64,000 bases of DNA from Ectobius pallidus (lineage: Eukaryota > Arthropoda > Insecta > Blattodea > Ectobiidae): positions 142,439,686-142,503,685 of the forward strand of contig CAXKWD010000005.1 in the NCBI GenBank assembly GCA_964059195.1, in the 5' to 3' direction. The position numbers and the translations under genes were made by a program. The notes below the pieces were generated by a model that saw only the letters and a program-made list of their open reading frames with translations, was not told the DNA's origin and ran no database searches. Below, piece by piece: positions 10,696-22,896 of the stretch (positions within the stretch are counted from its first letter, which is position 1; every line of letters starts with the position of its first letter).

Positions 10696-12820
10696 TAATC
10701 GGTTCTCCCATGATTACTTTTAATTGTCAACCTCACTGAAAGGTATATTAGTCATATAAAGTATAGTAAGCTACACGATTTTGTGACCTGGTTTTTTACG
10801 GTGCAATTTAGGGTGTAGATATGTATTCATTCATCGACATTAGGCCTATATTGTTTGTATTGAACATTTTTGTCCTAAATTATTCTCATGTAATGTTAAA
10901 CAGAAATGATATTTTGTGGATTTATTAATTCGATACATATCTACATCTTAATTCTGGTAATAAAGAACTCGTTGGTACAGCACCGTAAACGACCGCCTGG
11001 ACTTATATTCTCTACTACGCGTACTATATACGCATACCTCATCTTTACACCGAATTTACTTGGCACAGACTCATGTTTTCCGAATTGCTAATATAACTTG
11101 GTCTGAATGGAAACCAATTGGATACAGTATAACATTTTCTTGCAATAGAACTCAATTCTGCCATACATAATTCCTTACAAATAACTGGAATTCCGTGTTT
11201 AAAAACTTATTGCTTATTCACTGTAAAAGTTATAACAGACAAGTCTCTGAATATAAAACGATGTTAGAATAATGACAGTTTGAATAGTGCAGTTCTTTCT
11301 AGCAGTCTGTCGTATAAGCGTCGTTTTATTCTAGCTCCAGATAAACTCTATTTGAATAATTGAATAACGGAATTTTCAAATACTTCGTTGACGAAGTGGG
11401 TAGTATAGTTTAACGGTAGTTGGGAAACTATCAGTGGTACGAGCCTATTAGCATTTTTTATTTAGGGGTAGGTGAACAGTTAGTTCTTGTTCAGTATTAT
11501 TTCTAGAGAGTGCGGAACCCCCCTCCAAAAATAACATAATAATTATGTTTAGGATGACCAGATTGTAAACTGAAGACGTCTTCCGAACAATACAACATCC
11601 GAACCTTTTAAAAATGTTCTTTTTCTCAGTATGTTATTATTATTTTTATTATTTTGAAACGAAGCATTGAAATTGTCGCAATTAAATTACTAATTAATTA
11701 CTCAAAGTAAGGCATTACTCATTTTAGCACTTTTCAGGGCTATTAATATCCTTTAGAAGCTCGTGATTTTTTTATCCTTAAATAAAAGGAAAATATCTTC
11801 AGTGTAACACTGTATAACATTTTATTTATTTATAACAAACTACACTCAGTGCAAAAATTAACGAATCAGTTGATAGTAACAGGCAAAAATTAAAAATGAC
11901 CAGCACTGCACAAATCAGTATTAGGCCATAATAGATGAACCAACTGAACTATATTGCTTTTGTACAGATGACAACTCAATCCATGGAATAACAAATTAAT
12001 TATTTTAAGAATTTCTAATCCTGCAGTTGAGATCCGTATCTCTGGCACACAAACCGGGATTGTTATGCAATAAAGTAAATTCGAGACATCTGGTCAGTCT
12101 GTATATGTATGCATCCGTACATATTATAGGACTATATACATACGTATACTGCTATGCATCCAACATTTTCAGGGTGCATTGATCATACAATAAAAATTTG
12201 TGAAGTAATATTGCGGTTTTCATGGAGTTTTTTTAATACTGATTTATTCCAAAAGTGATATCTATATACTTCTGTTTTTCATATACCGTTAGAGAAACGA
12301 AAAAGAATTATAAATCACTTTAAAATTCTTCAGTAAAATTGTTGATAGTTTTTGTGCAGTTAAAAAGGATTACAAAATTGATTCCACTTAAGATGGTGAG
12401 CTGTTCTTTTCATTCCTAACTGTAAAGAATAAAACCATTTGGTTTTAGATTCTCAGATCTTGGAGGCCTTAAATATTGGAATGGATTTCACTTATTGAAA
12501 TAATAGCTTGGGACTTTATGAAACTCTTTTCTGCGAAATCCATAAACCACGTACACTCTTTTGTTGTACAAAACAATAGCAATCCTTTTTCTTGAAAATT
12601 TGTACAGTTATTTCACAGTGTGTGTATGTGCGAGTTTGTATATTTTTACGGTAAGCCTACTGGTGTATTTATTTGTTATGGTTATTTAACGACTGTTATG
12701 TAATGCTGGTTAGGCCTACAACCGCCGAAGATGTGCTGAAATTTTGTTTCACAGGAATTATTTTACTTACCTATAAATTTATACATGATCTTTATCTCGT
12801 TTAGGCTATGCACATATAGG

Positions 12821-12821
<1 letters not shown>
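10696..12821. other. non-coding DNA
   Basis: AT-rich. No gene, TIR pair or second copy of any segment noticed. Confidence 0.55.

Positions 12822-12859
<38 letters not shown>
12822..12859. repeat. (TA)n microsatellite
   Basis: About 19 TA units, followed by further TATATG-rich sequence to 12950. Confidence 0.9.
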
Positions 12860-12862
<3 letters not shown>

Positions 12863-13512
12863 ACAAACAATTGATGTAGACACACAAATACATATACATA
12901 TATAAATACAATGTAAACTACCCATAGGCATATATATGTATATCTAATGTGTATAAGCCTACATTACTGTCGATACTTGTATATTTAAATATTTCTGCTA
13001 CTAAACAACTCATTATAGGTCAAACGCGATAACTTGCAGAAAATAATTACAAATCAGGAGTCATAAAAATTTTTGTAGAATGACTTCTCTATTGTACGAT
13101 TTCAATCGTATGATCGTTGAAATTTTTCTTATAAGTACAGGCCTACTCGTAGTTTTAACTGAATGGGTATAAGTATTTAACATGGTGTTTATTTTACATA
13201 AAATTACCGTAATATTTTATAGTAAATATTGATTGAACGCGTAGGAGACACCTGTGCGATGGGGTAGTGATAATATAAAGGTTCAGGAAGGAAGGCTGAG
13301 ATAATTTCGATATTGGAGTCCCTGTACCCTGCTCTGCCATTATCAGAATTGGTTTTCTCTTTGAAGCTCCGATATCCGAACCACATGGCTTTTTAATTCA
13401 ATCACAGCTCACAAGGTGCATTGCAATCGATACTTCACCTCTACCTTTGGGGCACAGTTTCATGAAAAAGTTAAAATTATAAATGGGCACCGGCATGGAG
13501 AAAAAGCTTTTC
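12860..13512. other. non-coding DNA
   Basis: No gene recognised; a 60-codon minus-strand frame at 13204-13386 has no domain signature. Confidence 0.55.
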
Positions 13513-13548
13513 ATAATAATAATAATAATAATAAAAATAATAAAAAGT
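13513..13548. repeat. (AAT)n microsatellite, left part
   Basis: Short imperfect AAT tract directly left of the SINE-A copy. With the long tract on the other side it suggests that the SINE landed inside an AAT microsatellite. Confidence 0.75.
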
Positions 13549-13826
13549 GTTCCCTATACAAGCCATGGAGGCCCAGAGGGTTCCAGGAGGTTGAGAATCC
13601 CAGAATTTGGACATTCGGCACATGAGCCTTACGCACCGACCGCATTTCCCCCCAGATATTGCTCCTGGTACTCATGTCTGTTAGAGGCTGAGTTGACCCC
13701 AGGGCCATAGTGCCACCAGAAGGATTAAGCCAATTGAAAAACTCCAACGACCTCAGCGGGGATCGAACCCGCGACCTTCCGGTTTGTAGCGCAGCGCCTC
13801 AACCACTACACTACGGCGTACCCCAT
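13549..13826 (-). mobile_element. SINE-A copy 1 (tRNA-derived, ~280 bp)
   Basis: On the minus strand the element starts at about 13826 with GTACGCCGTAGTGTAGTGG (box A region), then GGTTCGATCCC (box B). The body contains GGCACTATGGCCCTGGGG and the element ends near CTTGTATAGGGAACAC. Near-identical copies lie at 22280-22573 and 52946-53229, with a headless one at 34137-34344. Four copies of one 285-bp unit, two with clear target duplications, make this the best-supported retroposon family here. Confidence 0.92.
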
Positions 13827-13829
13827 AGT

Positions 13830-14081
<252 letters not shown>

Positions 14082-14239
14082 CAAGTAACAGACGACAGTT
14101 GTAGGAGATGTCATGAGAAACCAGAGAGTATCCAAGCACATAACAGGAGCATGCAGAACATTGTTTCAAACTTAATATCTACACTTTCACAATCATTTAG
14201 CTAGCATATTCCATCAAGAATTGGCTAGCCAGAGAGGTT

Positions 14240-14550
14240 TTCTACTGGAAATGAAACCTTAAAACTAAACTCCATAGCTCTGCATCCCTGAAGGGACTAG
14301 GCTTTCTATCCGACCGCTGCATCAACAACAACCGTAGATAGATGGCAGGATTGGGGACACGTGGTCAGCATGCCGACACTCACGGCCGTTAATGATGGTC
14401 TCCGTGACCGGAGCCGCTACATCTGAATCAAGTAACTCCTCAGTTTGAATCACGAGGCTGAGTGCACCTCGTTCCAGATCTCTCTACCTCAGAAAAATTC
14501 GAGGAGGTAGCCTACCGGGGATCGAACCCAGGCCTGCATCGCTAACCACG
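14240..14550 (-). mobile_element. SINE-C copy 1 (tRNA-derived)
   Basis: The minus strand carries a tRNA-like box B (GGTTCGATCCCCGG) close to 14520. The body contains GAATTTTTCTGAGGTAG, CACGGAGACCATCATTAACG and CTTCAGGGATGCAGAG. The same body is present at 40766-41027 (plus) and 56555-56805 (minus). It abuts the LINE fragment that follows. Confidence 0.85.
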
Positions 14551-14554
14551 AGAA

Positions 14555-15010
14555 GTGGTACCCTACTACAAATATAACCCAGAAACAGAATTGCAATCTG
14601 CCTATTTCACACTATACTTCGACCGCACCATAGCTACCGATAAAAATGTACACTGCAATAGACCAGATATCACATTGCTGGATAAGAAGAATAGCATAGC
14701 ATTTCTTCTTGACATTACTGTCCCTAATAGCCACAATCTAAGCAACGAGAAGATACAGAAATATGCAAAGCTAAAGAGCGAAATTGCACGTGTCTGGAAA
14801 TTAAATTAAATTAAAAAACTGTCAATAGTAATTTCAACTACAGGGATCATACTTTCAGCCTTACAAGAAAGCCCTAGAACTGGATCCGAATCTCTTTAGA
14901 ACAATGCAGAAAGCTGTCATTCTGAACACAACACATATTGTCAGCAAATTTCTAGAGCGAAGATGTTTTGGACAGGGCCCGCATGTACTCCTGGCACCAG
15001 TGAAACAGCT
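14555..15010 (+). pseudogene. Non-LTR retrotransposon 3' end with restriction-like endonuclease fragment
   Basis: The 84-codon frame at 14555-14809 begins at a GTG, so it has no real start and is the truncated end of a longer ORF. It contains NRPDITLL (residues 35-42) and FLLDITVPN (50-58). The PD at 37-38 and the Asp at 53 are 14 residues apart, which fits the PD-X12-14-D core of the restriction-like endonuclease at the C-terminus of R2/R4-type LINEs. The following EKIQKYAKLKSEIARVW is the helix usually found after it. After a stop the family sequence continues frameshifted (AVILNTTHIVSKFL near 14907-14950), so the copy is dead. It ends in a (TAA)n tail at 15040. The 5' truncation and tail are typical of target-primed insertion. 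Confidence 0.75.
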
Positions 15011-15036
15011 GAGAAAATAAGATGAAAAGTATAATA

Positions 15037-15039
<3 letters not shown>

Positions 15040-15107
<68 letters not shown>
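15040..15107. repeat. (TAA)n tail of the LINE fragment
   Basis: About 22 units directly after the LINE 3' end and directly before the partial hAT MITE. It may be the LINE tail, later used as the target by the MITE. Confidence 0.9.
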
Positions 15108-15108
<1 letters not shown>

Positions 15109-15360
15109 GGGTTCGGATGTTTATGACAGGTCATATTTTTTATCCTCATCTTCATTCTCGCCGCAAACACAAACTAACAGGAAATGCACTCTTGTTGTCC
15201 TAACTGGAGCGTTTTTATTTTGCATGTAAAGTCATTTTTTTTTGTCTTTTTTTACGGTCTTGGTCATATTTTAGTCATATTTGTAATTTAATGTTATATT
15301 TCAGTTATAAATTCAGTAAAGGAGTACAGTTATAAAGTATTTGCACTAAATGGTCGTGTT
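15108..15360 (+). mobile_element. Truncated copy of the 6211-6837 hAT-like MITE
   Basis: Starts AGGGTTCGGATGTTTATGAC and runs colinear with 6212-6440, including ATTCTCGCCGCAAACACAAA and the CAGTTATAAATTCAGTAAA region. Similarity stops near 15360 and no right terminus is found downstream. Confidence 0.85.
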
Positions 15361-17082
15361 AAAATTGAAATTTATTTAATTAATTTAATGCTTATGCCCA
15401 GTTATTAAGTAACTTAATTTTAAAATTAATGCAATTAAGACACTGTAGAGACATCTATGTGCCATATTACCTATGAGAGATTGAAATTGTTCCTGGAAAT
15501 GGAACAACTGAACGTCTCTACCACCGATGAGAACTTTTCTTGGATTGATTTCTTTATATTCTTGTAAAAACCCGAGATTGTAGTATTGGATATTCATCTC
15601 TGACTACATCTCTGACTACTTAGGTTAACTATTTCTCATATGCACTATTGATAACATTGGTTAGAATCTGTTAACTCGTTTGATTGTTTATTCATAGTAT
15701 GCCGTGATCTCACAGTTGACAGAATATTGATTAAACAACAAGGTGAGAAAGTAATTAATATTTATATAATCCGTTACATTTTATTCATGGAGTACCGGTA
15801 GTCTCAATAAAGTCCACTCGAGATTACGAGTTTCGTCAGATAAATTTGCTCCGAAATAGCAAATAATATCGATATCTATAAACTCATAATCTCTCGTGGG
15901 ATTATTTATGACAAAGATATTGCCATGATCATTTCTTGGCAGCTATGTGCGTGGAATCTAGAGCTGTCTTGGACCTACATCATCTTTCATATTGATACAA
16001 GCTGTCGTGGAGCGGCGGTCTAGGCAGTTTGACATTCAAGTATGCAGTGGCATGTTTCACAAAATTTCATTACATGTTCGCCCATAACTGGAATTCTTGT
16101 CCTTGTTGTCTGCAGGACATGGCAGCCGTAAAGCCTTCACTTATGCCGTAATGAAGAAGGAACAAACATCGTCCTAGTTTCACAGACGCTTGGTTAAACT
16201 GCGAACTGCCGCATTAAATACTTAATAAGTTCTCATCTCACACTTGCCATTCTTATGTACTAGAAAATTGCTCCAATATTTCAGACAAGGAAAGTTTATC
16301 GCGAGCTTCTAGCGGATTATTGGATTTTTAAACAAGAAAGACTTCATTTTTTGATGTATCGTAAGTCCAAAAATAATGTTTTCAGAAATATACTTTGTGT
16401 TTATTTGTAGCCTTCTTTATCTGAATAGTTTAGTTTTAAAAATATCAAAACAATAGTATATTGCGTTACAATAGAGGTACGGTACCGAGAATGGACAGAT
16501 GTTTGAAAGACGAGCGAGTCGTTTTAAATTTTCTATTTTCTCGAATCCACTTAACCTTTTCTCTGCATCTTAAGACATTTCTTTTATGATTAGTCTTATA
16601 TTAATACGTAAGTTCAACTCTGAAATGGTTGACACATGTACTATTTTAGTACAATTTTTTCGACAGTAGCTAATAATAAAAATATTACTTACATGAAAAA
16701 TAGTTAATCTCTAACAGCTGTTCAAGATGGTGGTCAAGTTACGAGGGTACTTACCTTAAAATATAATGACTATTTTAATCTTCGTAGCGATCACTTCGAT
16801 TACTTTAGCGAAAGCTCAGCTAGTAGCATCATATTTAGCTGCTGGACGAATTAAAACGTATTACATATTAAGAAATAAAATAGAAGCAAAGACACAGGTA
16901 AAATTCAGCCAGAAATATGATTATATTTCACGTTTGCAATAATAAATTTATCCCAAGTTAGAGGGTTTGATAGCACGTGGGCTACAAATAAGGAAAAAGA
17001 AGCAGGTAAACTAAGATACCGGCACTGGGTGAAGGAAAGTCAAGTTTTAACCATAAAGCATGACCATGAAATTAATAATATC
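15361..17082. other. non-coding DNA
   Basis: Nothing recognised in either strand apart from AT-rich sequence and short frames without domains. Confidence 0.55.
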
Positions 17083-17200
17083 AGGTAAACTGATGTAACA
17101 AAGTGCCAGAATGCTTTTGTTTATCAGTGGTAATTGCAATTATGATATGCAGAAAATACGTTATTTTTGTAACCGATTTCCGAGTTAAGCCCCAGATCGA
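17083..17200 (+). repeat. Interspersed repeat unit A, copy 1
   Basis: ATCAGGTAAACTGATGTAAC and about 115 bp after it match 19226-19342 with scattered differences. The unit lies about 85 bp upstream of repeat unit B here. Class unknown. Confidence 0.7.
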
Positions 17201-17285
17201 TTCATTAAGCAGCGTTTATGGAAAAACAAAGGCCTAGGTTGTTAAGAATATGTGAAGAAATGAAGGAATATTTGGGTAGTGTTAT

Positions 17286-17603
17286 TTGTCAAAGCTAACT
17301 GTATTGCAACTTCCAAAGCAGTATATGAACCCATGTAAAACCATATGTTGTCATAAGAACCGATTGGCATTTCATAAATTCTTTTTAATATATATTAAAA
17401 AAATAAGCACTAAATTGGGAATTACTCCGGTACCTGTCACTCGACTGGTTCAAATCAATAGGCTCGTTCCCATGAACGTTATAAATGTGTATACCAAGTT
17501 TCACGAAAATCCTGTAAAGCGTATTTGAGTTATCGCGCGTACAGGCACACAGACAGACATTTTCCCGTCCCCCACACAATCTTATAAAGTACCATTCTGG
17601 CAC

Positions 17604-17604
<1 letters not shown>
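17286..17604 (+). repeat. Interspersed repeat unit B, copy 1
   Basis: About 320 bp matching 20366-20693. Shared landmarks are GGTACCTGTCACTCGACTGG (variant in copy 2), a CACGAAAATCC segment, a CAGACAGACATTTTCCCGTC run and the end CCATTCTGGCAC. The (AAT)n tract that follows looks like a retroelement tail, so A plus B may be the 3' end of a LINE or a composite SINE. Confidence 0.75.
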
Positions 17605-17667
<63 letters not shown>

Positions 17668-17668
17668 C
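17605..17668. repeat. (AAT)n microsatellite
   Basis: About 21 units attached to the 3' end of repeat unit B. Confidence 0.95.
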
Positions 17669-17801
17669 ACCAAGCTTATCATCAGCATCTAATGATGGCA
17701 TTACTGATGCTTATGATGATTGCCATAAACATAAGGAAACTGTTTGACATACATTTATTTTAATATAGTATAAACTTTAAACTATACCTTACAGTAATAA
17801 C

Positions 17802-18476
17802 TAGGGACGAGACTTTCATGCACTATAAAATTGCGAAATATGCATGCATTCATGCATTATCAAACCATGAAACATGCACTATCAAGGGAAAAATACACTA
17901 AAATATGCACTAACATTTATGGCCCAATATGAATTTTTTTAGTACACTTTATCTGAAATTATAATAGATCGCTTTTGGAACATTTAGCTGGAGGCATAGT
18001 AAAATCACAGAACAGACAATCACACTAACCACTGCACACACAGTAAAGATACTGCAGGTTTCCCGAGCCCTGACAAAGTACAATGCACCCCAAGTGCGGG
18101 CCGGAAATAGGTGGGGGTGGACAAAGGCAAGGTCAAATTCCTTTTCGCATATCTCGCGCCACTTCACAAACGTCTGTAAAAATCGGTAGTAAAAATCGAA
18201 GATAGGGAAACTTTGCCACGATGTCACTTTCTTGAAAACCCATTAAAACATGCATTTAAACTGAATATAATGTATATTATATGCATGATTTAGCCAAAAA
18301 TGCCCTAAATATGCTTTATGCATGTTTTTTCCTCCAAAAAGGTCAAAACATGCAAACATGCACGGAAAAAGTATGCACATTTGGAACCAGAAAGTAATGA
18401 CATGGGTCAATACACAGTTTGAGCTATGTCCTAAGTTCTCATAAAAACATGCATTTGCATGAAAGTCTCGTCTCTA
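17802..18476. mobile_element. hAT-like MITE with 21-bp TIRs and 8-bp TSD
   Basis: The left end TAGGGACGAGACTTTCATGC and the inverted right end match at 20 of 21 positions. The octamer GTAATAAC is repeated exactly at 17794-17801 and 18477-18484. ATGCA-type motifs (TGCATGCATTCATGCA, AACATGCA) are heavily repeated near both ends, probable transposase-binding iterons. A 92-codon minus-strand frame at 17949-18227 fills the less AT-rich middle but matches nothing I know; the element is treated as non-autonomous. Confidence 0.9.
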
Positions 18477-18484
18477 GTAATAAC

Positions 18485-18700
18485 ATTTATAACAAGGACA
18501 AATGAGGTCGATGAAGTCAAGTACATTAGTCGCAGTGATAAAGAAACTGATAGTAGCAGCCCCTTGGAGGAGGATAAGCAACTTCTCTAGCACACGCGTA
18601 CTGTGTGGTTGCCTAGTCTACTCCGCCAGGCGCACTTTCCAAATACTCGTACAAACTACCCATCCCTAGCTTATCCCCTATAAATACAGTAAATATATAC

Positions 18701-18751
<51 letters not shown>

Positions 18752-19147
18752 CTCACACTCTAGGGTGTCCATGTAATGCTGTATATAAAAACAGAACATT
18801 CTGAAAAATTGGAAAGCCATGGAACAACTAAGGAAACAAGAGAGCAAAAATTTCATCCACAAAATTCAGTGAACATTTAACATTTAACTCTATCTCCTGC
18901 ACCCAAATTATCGCAAATAACTTAGATGATTTCTTAAATTTCTTCTGCAGAAATAGATGCCTCATTGTCACTGTACTTTTAAGTAACAGCCTATGTATTT
19001 TTATTAAGAAATACTATTCTTCTGTTATTTGTCCTAAAAGTCAGGTCATGAAACTTCATTAAAGTGTGTTTTGACAGTGAGCAAGGCTGTTGTAACTTTT
19101 ATTACTGGCCAATCAGATTCACGAAAAGATCGTGCCAGTAATTAAAA
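18485..19147. other. non-coding DNA with (TA)n tract
   Basis: A (TA)n microsatellite of about 20 units lies at 18708-18748. No gene seen. Confidence 0.7.
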
Positions 19148-19200
19148 AATCTCGTTTTGTTAACCTCGTGCTTGCTAGTTAAGTTTTTTATAACGGTCAA
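19148..19200 (+). repeat. Interspersed repeat unit C, copy 2
   Basis: Matches 4046-4110 (CTCGTTTTGTTAACCTCGTG and following). It lies 26 bp upstream of repeat unit A. Confidence 0.65.
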
Positions 19201-19225
19201 ATAACTAAATAAATAAATAAATAAA

Positions 19226-19342
19226 ATCAGGTAAACTATTATAACAAAGTGCCTGTATTTTTTTTTAAATCAGTGATAAACGCAATTATGATAGGCCAAT
19301 GCAGAAAAGTTATTTTTGTAATAGATCTCCGAGTTAAACTCC
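19226..19342 (+). repeat. Interspersed repeat unit A, copy 2
   Basis: Matches 17083-17200. Unlike copy 1, the matching unit B lies about 1 kb away, which suggests insertion of unrelated DNA between them or separate copies. Confidence 0.7.
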
Positions 19343-20365
19343 AAAAACATAATGCGCTGGCAATAATAATGCAATGATGCAATAGGCCTACGATTCGCTG
19401 ATAGGCCTATGTCTGTTTCAAGTTTAAAGCAGCCTTAAAGGTTATGAATGAATAAAAAATAAGTATGAAATCTATCTGTCAGAAATTACATTAGGTTGGG
19501 CCTTTGGCCTGTTGCTCCGAGCCCATCAATTAATCATTGCTGTAAGGAAATCGTCAAATGTGTCTAGAGATTCCTTCTCCACAAACTTTGGAGAATGTAA
19601 TACTTCAATGTATTAATCATTACTCTGTAGGATTTCATTGTAATAATGAAATTTCTTCTTGAATTTTTATATCTTTAAACCCGTCATAGCGGATAGATTC
19701 TTTTTCCCATTAAATCACGCACCCACAGACTTTTGTACATCCAGCTAAATCCCATTAAAGCCTTGGGAAGTTCGCGAAATAGAGGGGGTATTTCCTCGGT
19801 TAAAATAAATTAATTTTCTCGAAATAATCTGGCAAAGCTGACATTTGTCTGTTTCCATAGTGAGGGATACCGCTTGTGCGCTGGGTTTTTCATTTGAATT
19901 TATCAGCTTGGAGATAAAGTCGTCCGCCAGATTTATCATAGCCTTCTTAGACTCTACATTCAATTAATTTAAGTGTCACAGAACGCAATATCAAGAAGGC
20001 ATTGCGGCAGCTCCATTAAAACTGAACTCCATTTCCATTATCTGCTCCGCACACAGACGCAAGATGTTTCATTTTCTTATTATGTCAAGAAATGACTTGT
20101 TTATCACCTTATATATTAAAAATATACGAGAAACTGCCATGAACTCAACACTCGTAAATCATGTTTCTGAATTTTATGAGCATGTATGTTTCATAGCTCT
20201 TTGAACGAAGCTTTAGCATATAACTTACATAGGCCTATGCACAATGCTCAAATCGGTCGGTATCCCATACAATTAATCGTGGTACTTGAGAGTAATAACT
20301 AGATAACGAGTAGATAGCAGGACAATAGATCCTAAAAAAGTAAATTCAAGCACTGCACCTATATA
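19343..20365. other. non-coding DNA
   Basis: No gene recognised. It contains three TAGGCCTA octamers (19383, 19402 and 20230). Confidence 0.55.
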
Positions 20366-20693
20366 AGCTAAATGGATTGCAGCTTCCAAAGTCGTATATG
20401 AACACTGTAAAACAATATGTTGTCATGAGAACTGATTTGCATTTGATAAATTCTTTCTAATATATTACCATAAAATAGGCAATAAATTGGGCTTTACTCT
20501 GGTACCGGTCAACCGATTTTGGTCCAATATCAGTAGGCTTCTTCTCATGGACGTTATAAATGCGTAAGTTTCATGAAAATCCGAGAAAGCGTATTTCAGT
20601 TATCGCATGTACAGAGACACGGACGGACAGACAGACATACAGACATTTTCCCGTCCCCCTATACAATCTTATAATGTACCATTCTGGCACTTA
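20366..20693 (+). repeat. Interspersed repeat unit B, copy 2
   Basis: Matches 17286-17604 along its length and ends at the same CCATTCTGGCAC. No AAT tail is present here. Confidence 0.75.
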
Positions 20694-21030
20694 ATAACGG
20701 AGGTTACATACGCAGAAACATCGTTATTAAGGAATCGATATCCATCTATATAGCCTATATCATGACAAGCCTTAGAAAAGGAAATGCTCCTTCATCACAT
20801 CTTCTTTTCACCCTCCGACATCCCTTAACCTACTACTCTTCGCTCTCTTCCTTTTCTGTTTTTCTTTATGTCTCATATAATGGTACTAACATTTTTAATG
20901 TCAATTTAAATTATTTAGACTATGAATTCATCTGCAGAAAATGTCTTAGAGCTTAATTGTCGTACTTACCATTCGTTTGACCAATTAAGCTTCTAAACAA
21001 CTGACCCACCAAGCAGTCTTTTAACCTCCA
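20694..21030. other. non-coding DNA
   Basis: Nothing recognised; a 64-codon frame at 20762-20956 has no domain signature. Confidence 0.55.
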
Positions 21031-21493
21031 GCTTTATAGCCATAAACCAATTTCCATATCCTCTTTGTCACTGGTCGCCGCTAGCATTTGTGGAGATAAT
21101 CCAATAACCCAACCCGTGCCGAGGCAGGAATATCTTTTCCGCGCGAGCTGCTGATGAGATTTGGACCACGTGTTCGACAGGCGTTTCTGTCAATACCGGA
21201 TTATCTCTGCGGTTAACGTAGAGAACTATAATTATTACCATGTGTCGCATTAAGACGGAGCCATTTCCTTTGGAGCGGCAGGCTAATCGCATTTCGTCCC
21301 TTCAATAGCCCTGATGAAGGCTGTAATTCGATTGTCCGAGATGTCCGCGCAGCAGTGGCCTATAACCTATCCCGAGCAGATCCTTAATTTAACTTGCGCC
21401 AAGTGCATTTATGATGCAGCACTGCTTAATGCGAAGAGCGGAGGGATTTGGCTTTATAGCCATTAGCCTACGTTCTATGCCCTCTTTCATAAA
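21031..21493. other. GC-richer block bounded by ~43-bp direct repeats
   Basis: GCTTTATAGCCATAAACC at 21031 recurs as GCTTTATAGCCATTAGCC at 21451, each followed by a related CC(T)CTTT stretch. The enclosed 380 bp are clearly richer in GC than the neighbourhood. No open frame or known motif was recognised. It could be conserved regulatory DNA or an old element. Confidence 0.4.
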
Positions 21494-21928
21494 CCTGACA
21501 GGTACTACAATTTTGATAGCTAATTGTCTCTATCTTTAAATTTCAAATTTGTCACATTTTACATGTCAATTGTCAAGACCGTTTCTCAATAGTGACAACT
21601 GCATAATTTCGTCTATCACAGAATGCAAATAGATTGTCGCAATGTGAAGACAATCGATTATCGTACTTTGTGAAACGATTAATTATTTATTTTGACGGAC
21701 GTTTTAACCTTAGTCTATTATTATCGGGAATAAATGGTACTAATGAATAAAACATGTTCCACATTCTATCAGTAGAACAGTTTTATTTCTGTTTATGGCT
21801 TCTTGTATCTGCCCTCTATTTTAGACTGATTTTCTCGATTCGAAATCTTTATCTTCCACTCAACCACGAGAAAAATAAAATAAATACAAACAACTTACAA
21901 AATAATTGATTATACAATAGGTGATCTT
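21494..21928. other. non-coding DNA
   Basis: AT-rich; nothing recognised. Confidence 0.55.
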
Positions 21929-21940
21929 ATAAGTGACATT

Positions 21941-22128
21941 GTCGGCCGCAGTGCCTGCCTCTAGATCCGAAGGTCACGGGATCAAACCCGGCCGCGGTCG
22001 ATGGGTTTTTTCAGGACGTCTGCCCTCTCTCGGAAAATAAGCGTAACAAAATTCATATACGTAACAGACCTCCACTTGGAGTCCCCTTCGCCCCAACATA
22101 GGGGCTATAGGGTTCCAGACAGACATAC
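21941..22128 (+). mobile_element. SINE-E (tRNA-derived) with 12-bp TSD
   Basis: The head has a box A-like GCCGCAGTGCCTGCC segment and box B GGGATCAAACCC, followed by a body ending near CAGACAGACATAC. The flanks ATAAGTGACATT (21929-21940) and ATAAGTAACATT (22129-22140) differ at one base and form a target duplication. One copy in the window. Confidence 0.7.
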
Positions 22129-22279
22129 ATAAGTAACATTACACAAAATAAATAAAATAAGTTTTAAGATACATTAATGATTATTTACAAAAATAGACAC
22201 CTTAGTAATAATTCTTACAATGTAATTACAAGGATTTAAGGAAATACAAATTGACAACACTATTTTAAAGTAAAGTAAA

Positions 22280-22573
22280 GTGATCCCTGTACAGGCCATG
22301 GAGGCCCAGAGGGTTCCAGGAGGTTGAGGCTCCCAGATTTTGGACATTCGGCACATGAAGGTGGTAAGGTTGTCAGCCTTACGCACCGGCCGCCTTTACC
22401 CCCAGGATTGCTCCTGGTACTCATTTCTGTTAGAGGCTGAGTCGACCCCAGGGCCATAGTGCCACCAGAAGGATTAGGCCAATTGAAAAATCTCAACGAC
22501 CTCATCGGGAATCGAACCCGCGACCTTCCGGTTTGTAGCGCAGCGCCTCAACCACTACGCTACGGCGTACCCC
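22280..22573 (-). mobile_element. SINE-A copy 2, full length with 18-bp TSD
   Basis: Same structure as the copy at 13549. The flanks at 22262-22279 and 22574-22591 are identical 18-mers (ATTTTAAAGTAAAGTAAA). The minus-strand head carries box A GTAGCGTAGTGG and box B GGTTCGATTCCC. Confidence 0.93.
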
Positions 22574-22591
22574 ATTTTAAAGTAAAGTAAA

Positions 22592-22896
22592 ATAATTTAA
22601 AAAAATAAAAAATAAAGTTAAGGATTATGCAAATAATTTAGTAATTTTGATTTGAACGATGAAAAAGTCTACAAGTTCATTGTCGAGAGGTGACTGCAGG
22701 GTTATTCTGTGTTGAGGGATAAGGAGAAATGTACTAAGCTGTGAACGAGTGTCGAATGTGTGATGCTCTGACAATTTATGTTCGTTAGTTCGTTAAAATA
22801 TTCGCTACGTAAAGAATTACGAAGAATATTAATGTAGCTTGTCGATATTGATGAGTGGCCATGCCAAACACACATTTCACTTTCATGTCGTCCGCT
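22592..22896. other. non-coding DNA
   Basis: AT-rich; nothing recognised. Confidence 0.55.

Noticed and set aside
12675..12745. Minus-strand SINE-B tail (GGTTATTTAACGACTG)
   Set aside because: Only about 15 bp match the family end; too short to call.
17949..18227. 92-codon minus-strand frame in the middle of a hAT-like MITE
   Set aside because: It resembles no hAT transposase block. It is kept only as a remark in the element entry.
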